Shown one piece after another: positions 8,960-19,136 of a stretch of 64,000 nucleotides of DNA. How positions within the stretch are numbered: position 1 is the first letter of the stretch; each line of letters opens with the position of its first letter. The notes beneath the pieces were generated by a model, which saw only the letters and a program-made list of their open reading frames with translations, was not told the origin of the DNA and ran no database searches. The DNA comes from Moritella sp. 24 (lineage in GTDB: Bacteria > Pseudomonadota > Gammaproteobacteria > Enterobacterales > Moritellaceae). The position numbers were made by a program, and so were the translations under genes. Where the stretch lies: the NCBI RefSeq assembly GCF_018219155.1, contig NZ_CP056123.1, positions 1,621,505 through 1,685,504 on the forward strand, written 5' to 3'.

Positions 8960-9673
8960 TTATAAAATGCCTAAGTTTTGCTTTAATAGCTTTAGATAGC
9001 GGCGACTGACTGGTAACGTTTTTCCGCTGAGTGTTACGATTTCAGCTAAGCTATTATCCAAAAGTTGGATTTCTTTAATCGCTTTTAGGTTTACAAGGTA
9101 CTGGCGATGGCAACGAATCAGCGGTGTTTTTTCTTCTAATACTTTTAGGGTCAATTGGCTGGTTGCTTCTTGCTGCCCGGTATTAATATACACACCAGAT
9201 AGTCCACTGTATGCAAACTCAATGTCTTCGGTTGCGATGATCAGTATTCGATTATGGCCTACACAAGGCACATGCTCTAATTGCTTATGTATGAGGGCAT
9301 TATAATTGGGTTGCTCTGTTGATTTAACCAGTCTTTCAACTGTTTTCTCGAGACGTGCAGGATCGACAGGTTTAAGCAGGTAATCAAAAGCGTTTTCTTC
9401 AAAAGCTTGTAAAGCATACTGATCATAAGCGGTTGTGAATACAACTTTAGGCATGGTATCTGGATTAAGCATAGATAACATTTTAATACCCGTTATTTGC
9501 GGCATTTGAATGTCTAAAAATATAATGTCAGGCTTTAGTTTATTAATAAACTGCAATCCTTCAATCGCATTTTCTGCCTGCTTTATTACTTGTATCTGCT
9601 TTGTTTCATGTAATAATTCAATTAACTCTTCACGAGCGTATTGTTCGTCGTCAATGACAATAGCATTAAGCAT
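8960..9673 (-). CDS. btsR: LytTR response regulator BtsR (YehT)
   Basis: A 237-residue response regulator. The receiver domain (residues 1-120) has the acidic pair DDE at 8-10, the phospho-acceptor D54 in FLDIQMP, and the conserved lysine in YLLKPVDP. A LytTR DNA-binding domain follows (about 135-235, with PLIRCHRQYLVNL and LPVSRRY). It lies three bases downstream of a BtsS-type kinase gene, the arrangement of E. coli btsSR (yehUT). That pair senses extracellular pyruvate and switches on the transporter gene btsT. No btsT is in the window. Confidence 0.9.
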   Translation of the reverse strand: MLNAIVIDDEQYAREELIELLHETKQIQVIKQAENAIEGLQFINKLKPDIIFLDIQMPQITGIKMLSMLNPDTMPKVVFTTAYDQYALQAFEENAFDYLLKPVDPARLEKTVERLVKSTEQPNYNALIHKQLEHVPCVGHNRILIIATEDIEFAYSGLSGVYINTGQQEATSQLTLKVLEEKTPLIRCHRQYLVNLKAIKEIQLLDNSLAEIVTLSGKTLPVSRRYLKLLKQNLGIL

Positions 9674-9676
9674 GAG

Positions 9677-11371
9677 TTAGCTTTCCTTATTCGTTGTTAT
9701 TGTGCTTGTTGGCAGCAAAAATGAGACTTCAGTGAGTTTGTTTGCTGTTGTTAAAATTTGTAAGCTTGAGTTTTCATTAAAATGATTAATCAGTCTTTTA
9801 TCTACTATTTTTAGCCCTAAACCATCTTTCGCTTTATCTTCTTCAGTCGTAATGAATGTACCGGCATTGTCGGTGACAAATATGCGTGTTCCGTTTTCTG
9901 TCTTTTGGCTGTAGATTTCTAATTTACCGGCACCTAACATGGTGGAAATACCATGTTTTATCGCATTTTCGATGAGAGGTTGCAGGGTAAAGCTAGGCAG
10001 TTTTATATCCATTAACTCAGGCTCAATATCAATGTTAACTGTGAGTCGGTCGGTTAATCTGGCTTGTTCTATTGTGAGGTAGGCATTGACATGGGAGAGC
10101 TCTTCTCGCAAGGTCACGGATTCAATATTCTGTTTAAGGTTACTGCGGAAAAATTGCGATAGATGCTGAATTAAGGCTCTGGCTTTATCGGGTTCTCGGC
10201 GTGTAACCGCACTGATCGTTGTTAATGCATTAAATAGAAAATGAGGGTTTACTTGGGCTTGTAATAGTTTTAGCTCTGCTTGTGTTAATAATGTTTGTTG
10301 CTGTTGGTAATGGCCCAATAGGATCTGACTAGAGAGTAATTGCGCTATCCCTTTTGCCATTGATATGTTGATATTAGAAAGTAGCTTCTGGTGTAGTTCG
10401 TATAATTTGATTGTGCCTACAACTTCATTGTCACCGTTGCGCAGCGGCAAAATGAAGGCTGAACCCAAACGGCACTTGCTATCAATTTGGCATTGGTAGA
10501 CATTGGTTGTGCTATTTAAATCGATGATACGGTTTTCATTAATCGCTTGTTGAGTGTAATCGGAAATTTCGACCGTGGTATGATGTCGTTCTCCAATACC
10601 TATAAATGCCAATATATTATTTGTATCTGTAATCGCAACAGCTGCTACATTCGTCTCTTCATAGACGATACGAGCAATCGTTTTTGCACTTTCGGGGTTA
10701 AGTCCCTGATTTAGAATACCGACACTGCGATCGGCTATCCTCAATGCGCGTTGCGAAAATGAGGTGGAATACTTTTCGAAAATAGATTTTCTGTCCTCGA
10801 TAATACTCATAAACAATACCGCGCCAATTGTATTAGCGGTGATCATCGGGATTGCAATTTGGCTTACCAGTAGAAAGGCTTGATCATAAGGCTTCGCGAC
10901 AGCGAGCAAGATCGCCATTTGTGTCAGTTCTGCAAATAAAGTGACTAGAAAGATAATGTGCGGTTTGAATAGATAATTAATTTTATTTTTATGCAGCAGA
11001 TATACATGGAGTAAACCGCCGATTAAGCCTTCAACGGATGTTGAAATTGCGCAAGCAAGGTCGGTAAAGCCGCCCATAAAATAGCGATGGATACCGCCTG
11101 TCATTCCCACTGCTAATCCGACAAGAGGGCCACCAAACAATCCGCCCATTACTGCACCTATAGCGCGAGTATTCGCAATTGCATCTTGGTACTGTAGTCC
11201 AAAGTAGCTACCCATAATGCAAAACATCGAGAAGATTAAGTAACAGCTAAACTTATCTTCCCAACGGGTCGATATATTTAATAGCGGTGTAAATATAGGT
11301 GTTTTACTGAGTAGATAAGCAAGCACCAGATAAACACACATTTGTTGTAATAGAGAGGGGATTAAATCCAT
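9677..11371 (-). CDS. btsS: LytS-family sensor histidine kinase BtsS (YehU)
   Basis: A 564-residue membrane kinase. The N-terminal six-helix 5TMR-LYT region contains NTRAIGAVMGGLFGGP near 68-83 and GLTGG..HRY..GG close to residue 110. A GAF-like domain (about 215-345, with CRLGSAFILPLRNG) follows. The His_kinase box is QVNPHFLFNAL (about 370) and a HATPase domain with ENAIKHG is at about 465. All of this closely matches E. coli BtsS, which detects pyruvate with high affinity. It starts the minus-strand operon with btsR. Confidence 0.9.
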   Translation of the reverse strand: MDLIPSLLQQMCVYLVLAYLLSKTPIFTPLLNISTRWEDKFSCYLIFSMFCIMGSYFGLQYQDAIANTRAIGAVMGGLFGGPLVGLAVGMTGGIHRYFMGGFTDLACAISTSVEGLIGGLLHVYLLHKNKINYLFKPHIIFLVTLFAELTQMAILLAVAKPYDQAFLLVSQIAIPMITANTIGAVLFMSIIEDRKSIFEKYSTSFSQRALRIADRSVGILNQGLNPESAKTIARIVYEETNVAAVAITDTNNILAFIGIGERHHTTVEISDYTQQAINENRIIDLNSTTNVYQCQIDSKCRLGSAFILPLRNGDNEVVGTIKLYELHQKLLSNINISMAKGIAQLLSSQILLGHYQQQQTLLTQAELKLLQAQVNPHFLFNALTTISAVTRREPDKARALIQHLSQFFRSNLKQNIESVTLREELSHVNAYLTIEQARLTDRLTVNIDIEPELMDIKLPSFTLQPLIENAIKHGISTMLGAGKLEIYSQKTENGTRIFVTDNAGTFITTEEDKAKDGLGLKIVDKRLINHFNENSSLQILTTANKLTEVSFLLPTSTITTNKES

Positions 11372-11698
11372 AATGTCATCTCAATTTTATATATGAATAA
11401 CAAACAGTAACGATACTTATCGAAATATTAGTAGAAGTAAGGTATTAAATGCGCTGTTTATTTATGAGTTAGGCAGCATACTACACACTTAGCAAAAAAA
11501 CCTATTAAATATAACCGTTTAGCTATGTTTTAATTGTTTTTCGAACGAAAAGTGGCGGTTAGCCTAAATCAGAAACAGTTTGATGATGTTTTTTTACATT
11601 TCTGACACTATAAAGTTAATACTTTCAACCATATATACATAGTCTTTATACGAACTAATAGGTATAATTCATTCATCGCGACTGTAAATGGAATTAGT
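11372..11698. promoter_or_regulatory. divergent intergenic region btsS / diguanylate cyclase
   Basis: An AT-rich gap of 327 bases between two divergent start codons. It must contain promoters for both genes. I see no repeat, terminator or open frame of note in it. Confidence 0.4.
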
Positions 11699-12502
11699 AT
11701 GTCATTAATAAATCAGGTTATTCAAAACTTCCCCGGATTAATCGCGGTGAAAAAATTAAGTGGCGAACATATTGTCGTCAACGAGAATTATAAGAATTTT
11801 TTTCCATTTGATGTGCATGGATTAACACTTGATGACATTATAAGTAAAATCGAAAATGAAGATGTGATCGCTTTATTATTACAGTGCAAAGCGAATGATG
11901 ATGTGGCTTTATGTGATCCAACCAAGGTCATTACTAGTATTGAAACTTTCAATGACACTAGCTTCGAATCTGTTCGTTATATAATGAAAGAGAATGGTGA
12001 TGAGTTTATGGCGTTATTGTCATGGGACATTACCGAGAAAGTGAAGACTGAAAACAATTTAACCGCACGTTTACAGCGTGATGACTTGACTGGGATCGCG
12101 AATAAAACGGCATTAATGCAGCGTACTTTTAGTCATAATACTGTTGTGTATTTGGATTTAGATAATTTTAAACGGATTAATGATACGTATGGTCATCTAA
12201 CAGGAGATGAAATGCTGATTAAGTTCGCCTCATTCATTAGTAACCAATTACGCGATTCAGACATAGTCTATCGTGTTGGTGGAGATGAATTTGTTGTCGT
12301 GTTTGAAAGTGTTGATGAAAATATGATTGCTGAGCGATTGACGCAAATACGAGATAGGATAGAACAAGATACTGAATTTTTAGGTATGTCATTTAGCTTT
12401 GGCATGCAAGTCATGCATCAAGATATTACCTTGCCTACCGCGCTAGGCGTTGCAGACAAACAATTGTATATGAATAAGCAGCAGCGTCAAAACAAGCGCT
12501 AA
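11699..12502 (+). CDS. diguanylate cyclase with PAS-like N-terminus
   Basis: A soluble 267-residue protein. Residues 1-115 look like a PAS sensor (PGLIAVKKLSGEHIVVNENY, ending LLSWDITEK), joined to a GGDEF domain at about 125-265. The active-site motif GGDEF is at 194-198. An RxxD product-inhibition site (RDSD, 185-188) lies five residues upstream, as in feedback-controlled enzymes. It should make cyclic di-GMP from GTP. It stands alone, with a convergent GAF gene downstream. Confidence 0.92.
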   Translation: MSLINQVIQNFPGLIAVKKLSGEHIVVNENYKNFFPFDVHGLTLDDIISKIENEDVIALLLQCKANDDVALCDPTKVITSIETFNDTSFESVRYIMKENGDEFMALLSWDITEKVKTENNLTARLQRDDLTGIANKTALMQRTFSHNTVVYLDLDNFKRINDTYGHLTGDEMLIKFASFISNQLRDSDIVYRVGGDEFVVVFESVDENMIAERLTQIRDRIEQDTEFLGMSFSFGMQVMHQDITLPTALGVADKQLYMNKQQRQNKR

Positions 12503-12509
12503 TACGAAA

Positions 12510-12537
12510 GTTAGCAGTATAACCTCATACTGCTAAC
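12510..12537. terminator. perfect 11-bp hairpin between convergent genes
   Basis: GTTAGCAGTAT (12510-12520) and ATACTGCTAAC (12527-12537) form a perfect stem with a six-base loop between the convergent GGDEF and GAF genes. There is no marked T-run. Confidence 0.55.
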
Positions 12538-12547
12538 TACCGAATGA

Positions 12548-13003
12548 CTAGAACGCCATTTCAAGATCTGTTTTCAATTGCACTAACTCACTGCAAACCG
12601 ATGGTTCACCAGCATTAAAATCAAACGTCTTATCATTTAAAGCGCAGATTGTGCCGACTACGACACCTTGAGCGACTAACGGAAAACCAAGGTAAACACC
12701 TAAGTTAAATTTAACGTAATCTTCATTACCTTTCCATTCATCGTCAATACTTGCATCTGGAATAAATACTGGTTGTGCCGTATCTACAACGCGTTCGCAA
12801 TAGAGTTCGTGGCAGCCTGGTTGTCTACTTTTAGGACCACAGTCACCCACATTATAAATAGGTTGTTCATTGGCAACGACAACTTCCATTGTGTCGGGTT
12901 TTGACTCCATGATCAGGATTGAATGTAAGCCTGAATTACTTGCAAGCGTGTTTAAACGCTCTTGCCATTCAGGGAATGACTGTTTGATGTTAACAAATGG
13001 CAT
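12548..13003 (-). CDS. single GAF-domain protein
   Basis: A 151-residue protein made of one GAF domain: SGLHSILIMES, VFIPDASIDDEW, LGVYLGFPLVAQGVVVGTICALND, and a closing helix. It has a CGPKSRQPGCHELYCERV insertion with three cysteines. No output domain is attached, so it may bind a small molecule or act with a separate partner. Similar stand-alone GAF proteins often neighbour diguanylate cyclases, as here, but they are convergent rather than in one operon. It has no signal peptide. Confidence 0.85.
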   Translation of the reverse strand: MPFVNIKQSFPEWQERLNTLASNSGLHSILIMESKPDTMEVVVANEQPIYNVGDCGPKSRQPGCHELYCERVVDTAQPVFIPDASIDDEWKGNEDYVKFNLGVYLGFPLVAQGVVVGTICALNDKTFDFNAGEPSVCSELVQLKTDLEMAF

Positions 13004-13173
13004 ATTGATTCCTTATATCCTTATTTGGAGTTACTTTTGATTATACGTATTAAGTGTGTTTTTTTAGTTGATTAGATCTCATTTTTTGAATAATAACGGT
13101 AAATAACTGTCAGTAAAAGCATCATCTATATATATGTTTAACTGTGTTTATTCATTGTTTTTTGTTTATCCAT

Positions 13174-13207
13174 CTTAACCCTGCCTTAACCCTCCATTTT
13201 TTATACT
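13174..13207 (+). promoter_or_regulatory. CTTAACCCT direct repeats and -10 box upstream of RND operon
   Basis: CTTAACCCT occurs at 13174-13182 and 13185-13193, an 11-bp period that is typical of OmpR/PhoB-type response-regulator sites. A -10-like TATACT lies at 13202-13207. The second repeat covers the -35 position, where no good -35 is seen, which suggests activator-dependent transcription. The cognate regulator is probably the OmpR-type protein encoded at 19137 in the same operon. Confidence 0.55.
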
Positions 13208-13235
13208 GACCTCAGTAGAATTGAGGAGATAAACA

Positions 13236-14609
13236 ATGGCTTATTCGAGTCCATTACGATATTCAGTATTAGCATTGACGTTAGTAACCCTTATTGGTTG
13301 CAGTAACACCGCTGTTGATTACCAACATAATGCCGATTTAGCACGTACAGCGGTTACTGATTGGCAATATGAGCAACAAGATGCTGTTGAGCTGACGCAA
13401 TTAACCCAGCTTATTGCGATGCCTAAGCTGACAAGTTTAGTCGAACAAGCGATATTGCAAAACCCAAGTTTGCAACAAACGGCGATTACTCTGCAAATTG
13501 CTTATGCACAACGGGGTGTAACAACAAGCGGACGCATACCACAAGTGAACGCAGGCTTTAATGCTGAGACTAACGAGGAGAGTGATAACTATCAAGCGGA
13601 TGTTAGCGTAAGTTGGGAGTTGGACTTGTGGCAGAAGATTAGCGATGAAGTGCAAGCGGCGGATATGGATATTGCTAATGAGCAGGCTGTTTATCAAGGC
13701 GCACGTGATGCATTGGCTGCGAACATAATGCGTAGTTGGCTACAAATAAACTTACAACAGCAGTTAATTACGATTGAAACATCGCGATTGGCGGTATTAG
13801 AAAATAATGAACGTTTTATTTTAAGTCGCTACCGTAGTGGATTAGGGGCACTTGAAGAGCTAGATAACGCACGAACAAGTAGTGCACAGACTCGCGCCAC
13901 CTTAGTTGATAAGCAAGAAACACTCGCACAGAACCAACGTAACTTAGGTTTGCTACTTGGACAAACGACAGCCATTGAAGCAAATAGTGAATTTCCAACA
14001 GTGCTACAGCCGTTAGCGAGTTTACCGGATCAAGATTTAGCTCGTCGACCAGATTTGCAAGCGGCTTACGCAGCAATTAGTGCCGCGCAATATCGCACAG
14101 ATGTGGCGTATAAAGCGTTACTCCCATCCATTAGTTTATCAGCTTCTTTGACTGACATTGCTAACTCACCCAGTGAAGCGTTATTCACCAGTCCCGCATG
14201 GAGTCTGTTAGGTCAGTTGACTGCGCCTATCTTCCAAGGGGGGAAGTTACGTAGCCAGATTGATATTGCCGAACTGAATACAGAGAAAGCTTACTGGGCA
14301 TATCAAGAACGTTTATTAACAGCTGTGAATGAAGTTGATAATGCGCTAGGGCAAGAAAAGTCCCTTGCGCGTCAGCAACTGCATTTAAACGATGCTTTAA
14401 CCAGTGCAAAGCGCAGTGAAGCGAATTATCAAACCAAATACCGTCAAGGGCTGGTGGATATCTTAGATTTACTGACCGTACAGCAACAAACATTTGATCT
14501 GCAATCACAATTAACACAAGCAACATATAACCGACTTGTTAACCGTATAGATTTAGGACTGGCTTTAGGGCTTGGCATTACCACTGACAACGCTGGAGAG
14601 ACATCATGA
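13236..14609 (+). CDS. RND efflux outer membrane lipoprotein (TolC/NodT family)
   Basis: A 457-residue outer membrane factor. The N-terminus has a lipoprotein signal with lipobox LIGC (cysteine about residue 22). The body shows the duplicated long-helix layout of the family (YAQRGVTTSGRIPQVNAG, SWELDLWQKI, APIFQGGKLRSQI). The protein would form the outer channel of a tripartite pump. It is preceded by TTGAGGAG as ribosome-binding site. Its stop overlaps the start of the adaptor gene by four bases (ATGA). Confidence 0.93.
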   Translation: MAYSSPLRYSVLALTLVTLIGCSNTAVDYQHNADLARTAVTDWQYEQQDAVELTQLTQLIAMPKLTSLVEQAILQNPSLQQTAITLQIAYAQRGVTTSGRIPQVNAGFNAETNEESDNYQADVSVSWELDLWQKISDEVQAADMDIANEQAVYQGARDALAANIMRSWLQINLQQQLITIETSRLAVLENNERFILSRYRSGLGALEELDNARTSSAQTRATLVDKQETLAQNQRNLGLLLGQTTAIEANSEFPTVLQPLASLPDQDLARRPDLQAAYAAISAAQYRTDVAYKALLPSISLSASLTDIANSPSEALFTSPAWSLLGQLTAPIFQGGKLRSQIDIAELNTEKAYWAYQERLLTAVNEVDNALGQEKSLARQQLHLNDALTSAKRSEANYQTKYRQGLVDILDLLTVQQQTFDLQSQLTQATYNRLVNRIDLGLALGLGITTDNAGETS

Positions 14610-15850
14610 AAAAAAATGTTATTACTATCGCAATCACATTAGCCGCCGCTGCAAGCATTTTTGCTGTGATTAGTTACAACAGCGCGAAAATGGACGCGGC
14701 GGGTAACGCGAACCATGGTGTTGCAGCGAAAGCGGTTGTGCAGTTACCTGAAGTAGCAGTGATGGCTGTGTCGAAAGGTAACTACCAAGCGGAAGTGATT
14801 GGGTATGGTGAAGCAAAATCACGTTATCAGTTAACTTTAACCAGTGAAGTGAGTGGTCAGGTTGAATCAATAGGGCAGAACTTTGCAACAGGTAAACAAT
14901 TTAAACAGGGCGAAGCGGTTATTCAAATTAATGACATTGATTACCAGCAAGCTTTGACTAGTGCACAAGTGACAGTGGCAGACGCTAAATTAGCCTTGTT
15001 AGAGGAACAGCGTCAAGGTCAACAAGCGCGTCTTGAATGGAAGAATTCGGGTATTACAGGTGAACCAGAGTCGCCTTTAGTATTACGTGAACCACAGTTA
15101 ATCGCGGCACAGGCTACATTGAAAAATGCACAAAGTCAGTTAACAAAAGCGCAGCGCGATCTAGATAAAACTGCGATTGCAGCCCCTTTTTCTGCATTAG
15201 TGGTCAGTAGAGATGTGCAATTAGGCAGTTATCTGCAAGTGGGAAATACCATCGGCACGCTATACAGTACTGATCGTATGGAAATTGAGATCCCCTTATC
15301 GGCGCACCAATGGACAAGTTTACCTGATATCAGTGGTGCGGTAGAAGGGCAGTGGCCCGTTACTTTAACGAATACCACCGGAGATGCGCAGTGGCAAGGT
15401 TATGTAGAACGTGTAGAGCAACACCTTGATAATGCGAGTCGTCAGCGCTCATTAGTTGTTGTTGTCGAACAGCCGTTAGCGCAACAAACACCGTTATTTC
15501 CAGGTACATTTGTTACTGCCACCGTGGAAGGTAAAGCGCTGAATAATTTATGGCAGTTACCTGCAACTGCAATCTCACAAAATGGTGACGTGTGGTACAT
15601 CGGTGCAGACGGATACTTAGCAACGTTCACCGCGAAAAAACAGTTTTCTCAAGGCGAGTTAAGTTATATCACGCCAGCTGAAGGGATGGAGAGTGCCAAT
15701 ATTATCATTCGACCGTTAAACAGTTATGTGCAGGGGATGCAAGTTATCGCAAAGCACAAAAATCAAAGTGACATGCAGCTTGCTGACGTTACTCGTTTAG
15801 ACATTAAAACCTCCAGTGTGGCGGCCAATCATGTGAGTGTGAAATTATGA
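14606..15850 (+). CDS. RND efflux periplasmic adaptor subunit (HlyD family)
   Basis: A membrane fusion protein of 414 residues. An N-terminal membrane anchor (residues 5-25) is followed by a first lipoyl half (SEVSGQVESIGQNF), a helical hairpin (about 100-175), and the second lipoyl half (DKTAIAAPFSALVVSRDVQLGSYL). Beta-barrel and membrane-proximal domains follow. It bridges the RND pump and the outer channel. Overlaps of four bases link it with both neighbouring genes. Confidence 0.93.
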   Translation: MKKNVITIAITLAAAASIFAVISYNSAKMDAAGNANHGVAAKAVVQLPEVAVMAVSKGNYQAEVIGYGEAKSRYQLTLTSEVSGQVESIGQNFATGKQFKQGEAVIQINDIDYQQALTSAQVTVADAKLALLEEQRQGQQARLEWKNSGITGEPESPLVLREPQLIAAQATLKNAQSQLTKAQRDLDKTAIAAPFSALVVSRDVQLGSYLQVGNTIGTLYSTDRMEIEIPLSAHQWTSLPDISGAVEGQWPVTLTNTTGDAQWQGYVERVEQHLDNASRQRSLVVVVEQPLAQQTPLFPGTFVTATVEGKALNNLWQLPATAISQNGDVWYIGADGYLATFTAKKQFSQGELSYITPAEGMESANIIIRPLNSYVQGMQVIAKHKNQSDMQLADVTRLDIKTSSVAANHVSVKL

Positions 15851-18800
15851 GTGAACACAATAACCCGTTATCACAGCCGCAACGTCATTTATCACAATCG
15901 CAAGTGCAGACGACCATGAATCCTTTACAAGGGCTGATCAGTTGGTTTGCCAGTAATTCTGTTGCAGCGAACTTATTATTGATCAGTATTATTTTATTGG
16001 GTGTGATGGCGTTAGGTAATTTACGTAAAGAAGCATTCCCAAGCATTGAACCTGACACCATTCGCGTATCGGTTAATTACGATAGTGGTGATGCGAAGCA
16101 AGCGGAAGAAGGCATCGCGATTAAAATCGAAGATGCACTGGAAACCGTAGCAGGTATTAAACGTATAACGTCGACATCTAATGCCAATGGTAGCTCCGTT
16201 AGTATTGAAAAAACCAGTGGTTATTCACTTGATACCTTACTCACTGATGTAAAAACCAATGTAGATGCGATTAATAACTTCCCTAGCGATGCTGAAAATC
16301 CAGTCATCGACAAAGCGCGACGTCAAGATCATGCATTATGGGTACAGCTGTATGGTGATGCCGATCGTACAAGGTTACAGGCCTTAGCCGAAAAACTAAA
16401 ATCAGACCTATTAGCAAAATCAGGTATTCGTGATTTAGAGATTAAAGCGAAAACAGAGCCGATGATCTCTGTCGAAGTTGATGAGGCTAAATTACAGGCA
16501 TATGGACTGACTATCGCTGATATTTCAGCTGTGATTAATGCCGAATCGGCAACACCATTAACGACAAGTTTACGTAACGGTGAAAAAGTGATGCGTTTAA
16601 AAGCGTCGTCACAAGCTTATCAGCAAAGTGAGTTTGCCAATATTCCGGTTATCACGAGCAGTAACGGCAGTGTGGTGACGTTAGCGGATGTTGCAACTGT
16701 GACAGATACGTTTGCAGATGACAGCTACAGTTTATCGCGTTATGACCAACAAAATGGCATGGCAATCGAGATTGTGATGGACGACTACGGTGATATCACC
16801 CAGATTGTAAAACAAGCGCAAGAGGTGGTTGATGAATGGCATGAACGCGGGTTACTGCCTGCAGATGTAGAGCTGGTTACTTGGTACGATCAAAGCGATA
16901 CGATCACTGACCGCCTGTCACTGCTAACCAAAAATGCGTTAACGGGTATCGCACTGGTGTTTATCGTATTAGCGCTGTTCTTGAACTTTCGCGTGGCATT
17001 TTGGGTGGCAGCTGGTTTACCGTTTGTATTATTCGGTACCTTGTTCTTTATGCAAGACGCGTTCGTTGGTTTAACGATTAATGAAATGACGACCTTTGGT
17101 TTTATTATGGCGTTGGGTATTGTCGTTGATGATGCGGTTGTGATTGGCGAAAGCATCTATACCACGCGTAAGGAAGAGGGCGATACGTTAGCGAATACAG
17201 TTAAAGGTACGATGAAAGTAGCGATACCGACATTGTTTGGTGTATTGACGACGGTGGCTGCATTTGTCGCGATTGCTAATGTTGACGGTAATCTCGGTAA
17301 GATCTATGCGCAGTTTGCGGGTGTGGTGACTATTTGTTTATTGCTATCAATGGTGGAGTCTAAACTGATTTTGCCATCACATTTAGCGCACCTTAACACG
17401 GCCCGTCAATCGACGGTTGGTCTTAAAGGACTGTGGGCGCGAATTCAAGGTGCCGCAGACGCAGGTTTACAGTGGTTCAACGTCCGTATCTATCGCAATG
17501 TGATTGAGTGGTCATTAAAATTACGGTATGCCATTATTTTAGGATTTATTGCCTTATTTATTTTGGTTGTTGGCTTGCCGTTAACGGGTAGTGTTCGTGT
17601 GACCTTCTTCCCTGATATTCCCGGTGAAGTAGTGAGCGCGGATCTTGTTATGCAAAATGATGCCAGTTTTGGACAGACTAATACTAACTTATTGTTGTTA
17701 GAACAAGCCGCAATACAAGCAGATAAAAACTTACAAGCAAGGTATGACGACGCTGAAAATAGCGCAATTAACAGCTTGCAGGTGATAGCGGACGATGACA
17801 GTTCTGGTAAATTAACGGTAGAACTCGACTCTGAATCTGTTTACCCATCAAATGAATTTACGGCAGAATGGCAAGCATTAGTAGGTTCGCCTGAAGGGGT
17901 TAAAAAACTTAAATTTCTTTCTAGTAAACATATGGTTGATAACTTTAAGGTTGAATTGAAATCGTGGGACAATGCCACGGTGAAAGCGGCTGGTGAACAA
18001 TTTAAAACAGCATTAACATCAATACCGGGTGTGAGTGGTATTGATGACAACCTTAACCCCGGTCAACCGCAGGTGCGTTTTGTATTAACAGAGCAAGGCC
18101 GTAGCTTAGGCATGGATACCGCGACATTATCACAGCAAGTACTGCAAGCATTTGGTGGTGATATCGTACAGCGTTTTCAACGTAATAAAGACGAAGTGAA
18201 GGTGCGTGTTCGCTATCCAGAAGCACAACGCCAAACGTTAGCTGATATTATGCAGGCGCGTGTTAGAACACCGGATGGTACGGTTGTACCACTTAGCAGT
18301 GTTGCGACGATTAGCAGTGAATATCAAGAAGACGAAATCACGCGTATTGATAGTTTACGTACTGTGTACTTAACCGCATCAGTGGATAAATCGATACTGG
18401 CATCAAACGAGCTGGTGGTTAACTTACAGCAGGACTTAGTCCCCGTGTTAATGCGTCAGTTCCCAGAACTAAATATACACTTTGCTGGTGAAGCAGAAGA
18501 GCAAGGCGAGACAACTAGTTCGATGGTTACTGTGTTTGTTGGTGCGTTACTCGCGATTTACGTACTGCTAGCGATTCCGCTTAAATCGTATGTGCAACCA
18601 GTGCTGATCATGTTTGCTATTCCTTTTGGTATCGTGGGCGCGATATTAGGGCATTGGCTAAATGACCTTACGATTAGTATCTTGTCTCTCAACGGTATTT
18701 TGGCGTTAAGCGGGGTAGTTGTGAACGACAGTTTACTGCTTGTATCACGTTTTAATGAGCTGATGAAAGACGCTAAACTATCATTGCATGATGCGATTGT

Positions 18801-19053
18801 AACTGCCTGTAGTAGTCGTTTACGTGCGGTATTGCTGACATCGGTGACCACGTTTGCGGGACTGGCTCCTTTACTCGGTGAAACGTCAACGCAATCGCAG
18901 TTCTTGATCCCTGCTGCTGCCTCATTGGGTTATGGTATTTTGTTTGCTACCTTGATCACCTTGATATTGATACCGGCTTTACTGTTCATTCAATATGAAA
19001 TTAAACAGTTTTTCGTTAAGATGATAGGGAGTAACGAAGCGAGTTTAGGGTAG
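15847..19053 (+). CDS. RND efflux permease subunit
   Basis: The proton-driven inner membrane pump, 1068 residues. After a hydrophilic N-terminal extension of about 30 residues comes TM1 (NLLLISIILLGVMALG). It has the usual two large periplasmic domains and twelve helices. TM4 contains GIVVDDAVVIGE with the paired aspartates used for proton relay. The C-terminal half repeats the fold (LNGILALSGVVVNDSLLLV). It belongs to the acriflavin-resistance type HAE1/AcrB superfamily but to a branch other than AcrB itself. Substrate unknown, likely drugs, bile-like compounds or fatty acids. Confidence 0.94.
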   Translation: MSEHNNPLSQPQRHLSQSQVQTTMNPLQGLISWFASNSVAANLLLISIILLGVMALGNLRKEAFPSIEPDTIRVSVNYDSGDAKQAEEGIAIKIEDALETVAGIKRITSTSNANGSSVSIEKTSGYSLDTLLTDVKTNVDAINNFPSDAENPVIDKARRQDHALWVQLYGDADRTRLQALAEKLKSDLLAKSGIRDLEIKAKTEPMISVEVDEAKLQAYGLTIADISAVINAESATPLTTSLRNGEKVMRLKASSQAYQQSEFANIPVITSSNGSVVTLADVATVTDTFADDSYSLSRYDQQNGMAIEIVMDDYGDITQIVKQAQEVVDEWHERGLLPADVELVTWYDQSDTITDRLSLLTKNALTGIALVFIVLALFLNFRVAFWVAAGLPFVLFGTLFFMQDAFVGLTINEMTTFGFIMALGIVVDDAVVIGESIYTTRKEEGDTLANTVKGTMKVAIPTLFGVLTTVAAFVAIANVDGNLGKIYAQFAGVVTICLLLSMVESKLILPSHLAHLNTARQSTVGLKGLWARIQGAADAGLQWFNVRIYRNVIEWSLKLRYAIILGFIALFILVVGLPLTGSVRVTFFPDIPGEVVSADLVMQNDASFGQTNTNLLLLEQAAIQADKNLQARYDDAENSAINSLQVIADDDSSGKLTVELDSESVYPSNEFTAEWQALVGSPEGVKKLKFLSSKHMVDNFKVELKSWDNATVKAAGEQFKTALTSIPGVSGIDDNLNPGQPQVRFVLTEQGRSLGMDTATLSQQVLQAFGGDIVQRFQRNKDEVKVRVRYPEAQRQTLADIMQARVRTPDGTVVPLSSVATISSEYQEDEITRIDSLRTVYLTASVDKSILASNELVVNLQQDLVPVLMRQFPELNIHFAGEAEEQGETTSSMVTVFVGALLAIYVLLAIPLKSYVQPVLIMFAIPFGIVGAILGHWLNDLTISILSLNGILALSGVVVNDSLLLVSRFNELMKDAKLSLHDAIVTACSSRLRAVLLTSVTTFAGLAPLLGETSTQSQFLIPAAASLGYGILFATLITLILIPALLFIQYEIKQFFVKMIGSNEASLG

Positions 19054-19136
19054 TGGGGAATATGGACTCTCCCTTGAATAGACGTTAACTCTGTTATTTG
19101 TGTCGTGCGTTAATAATTAATTTAAGGTAAGTAAAA

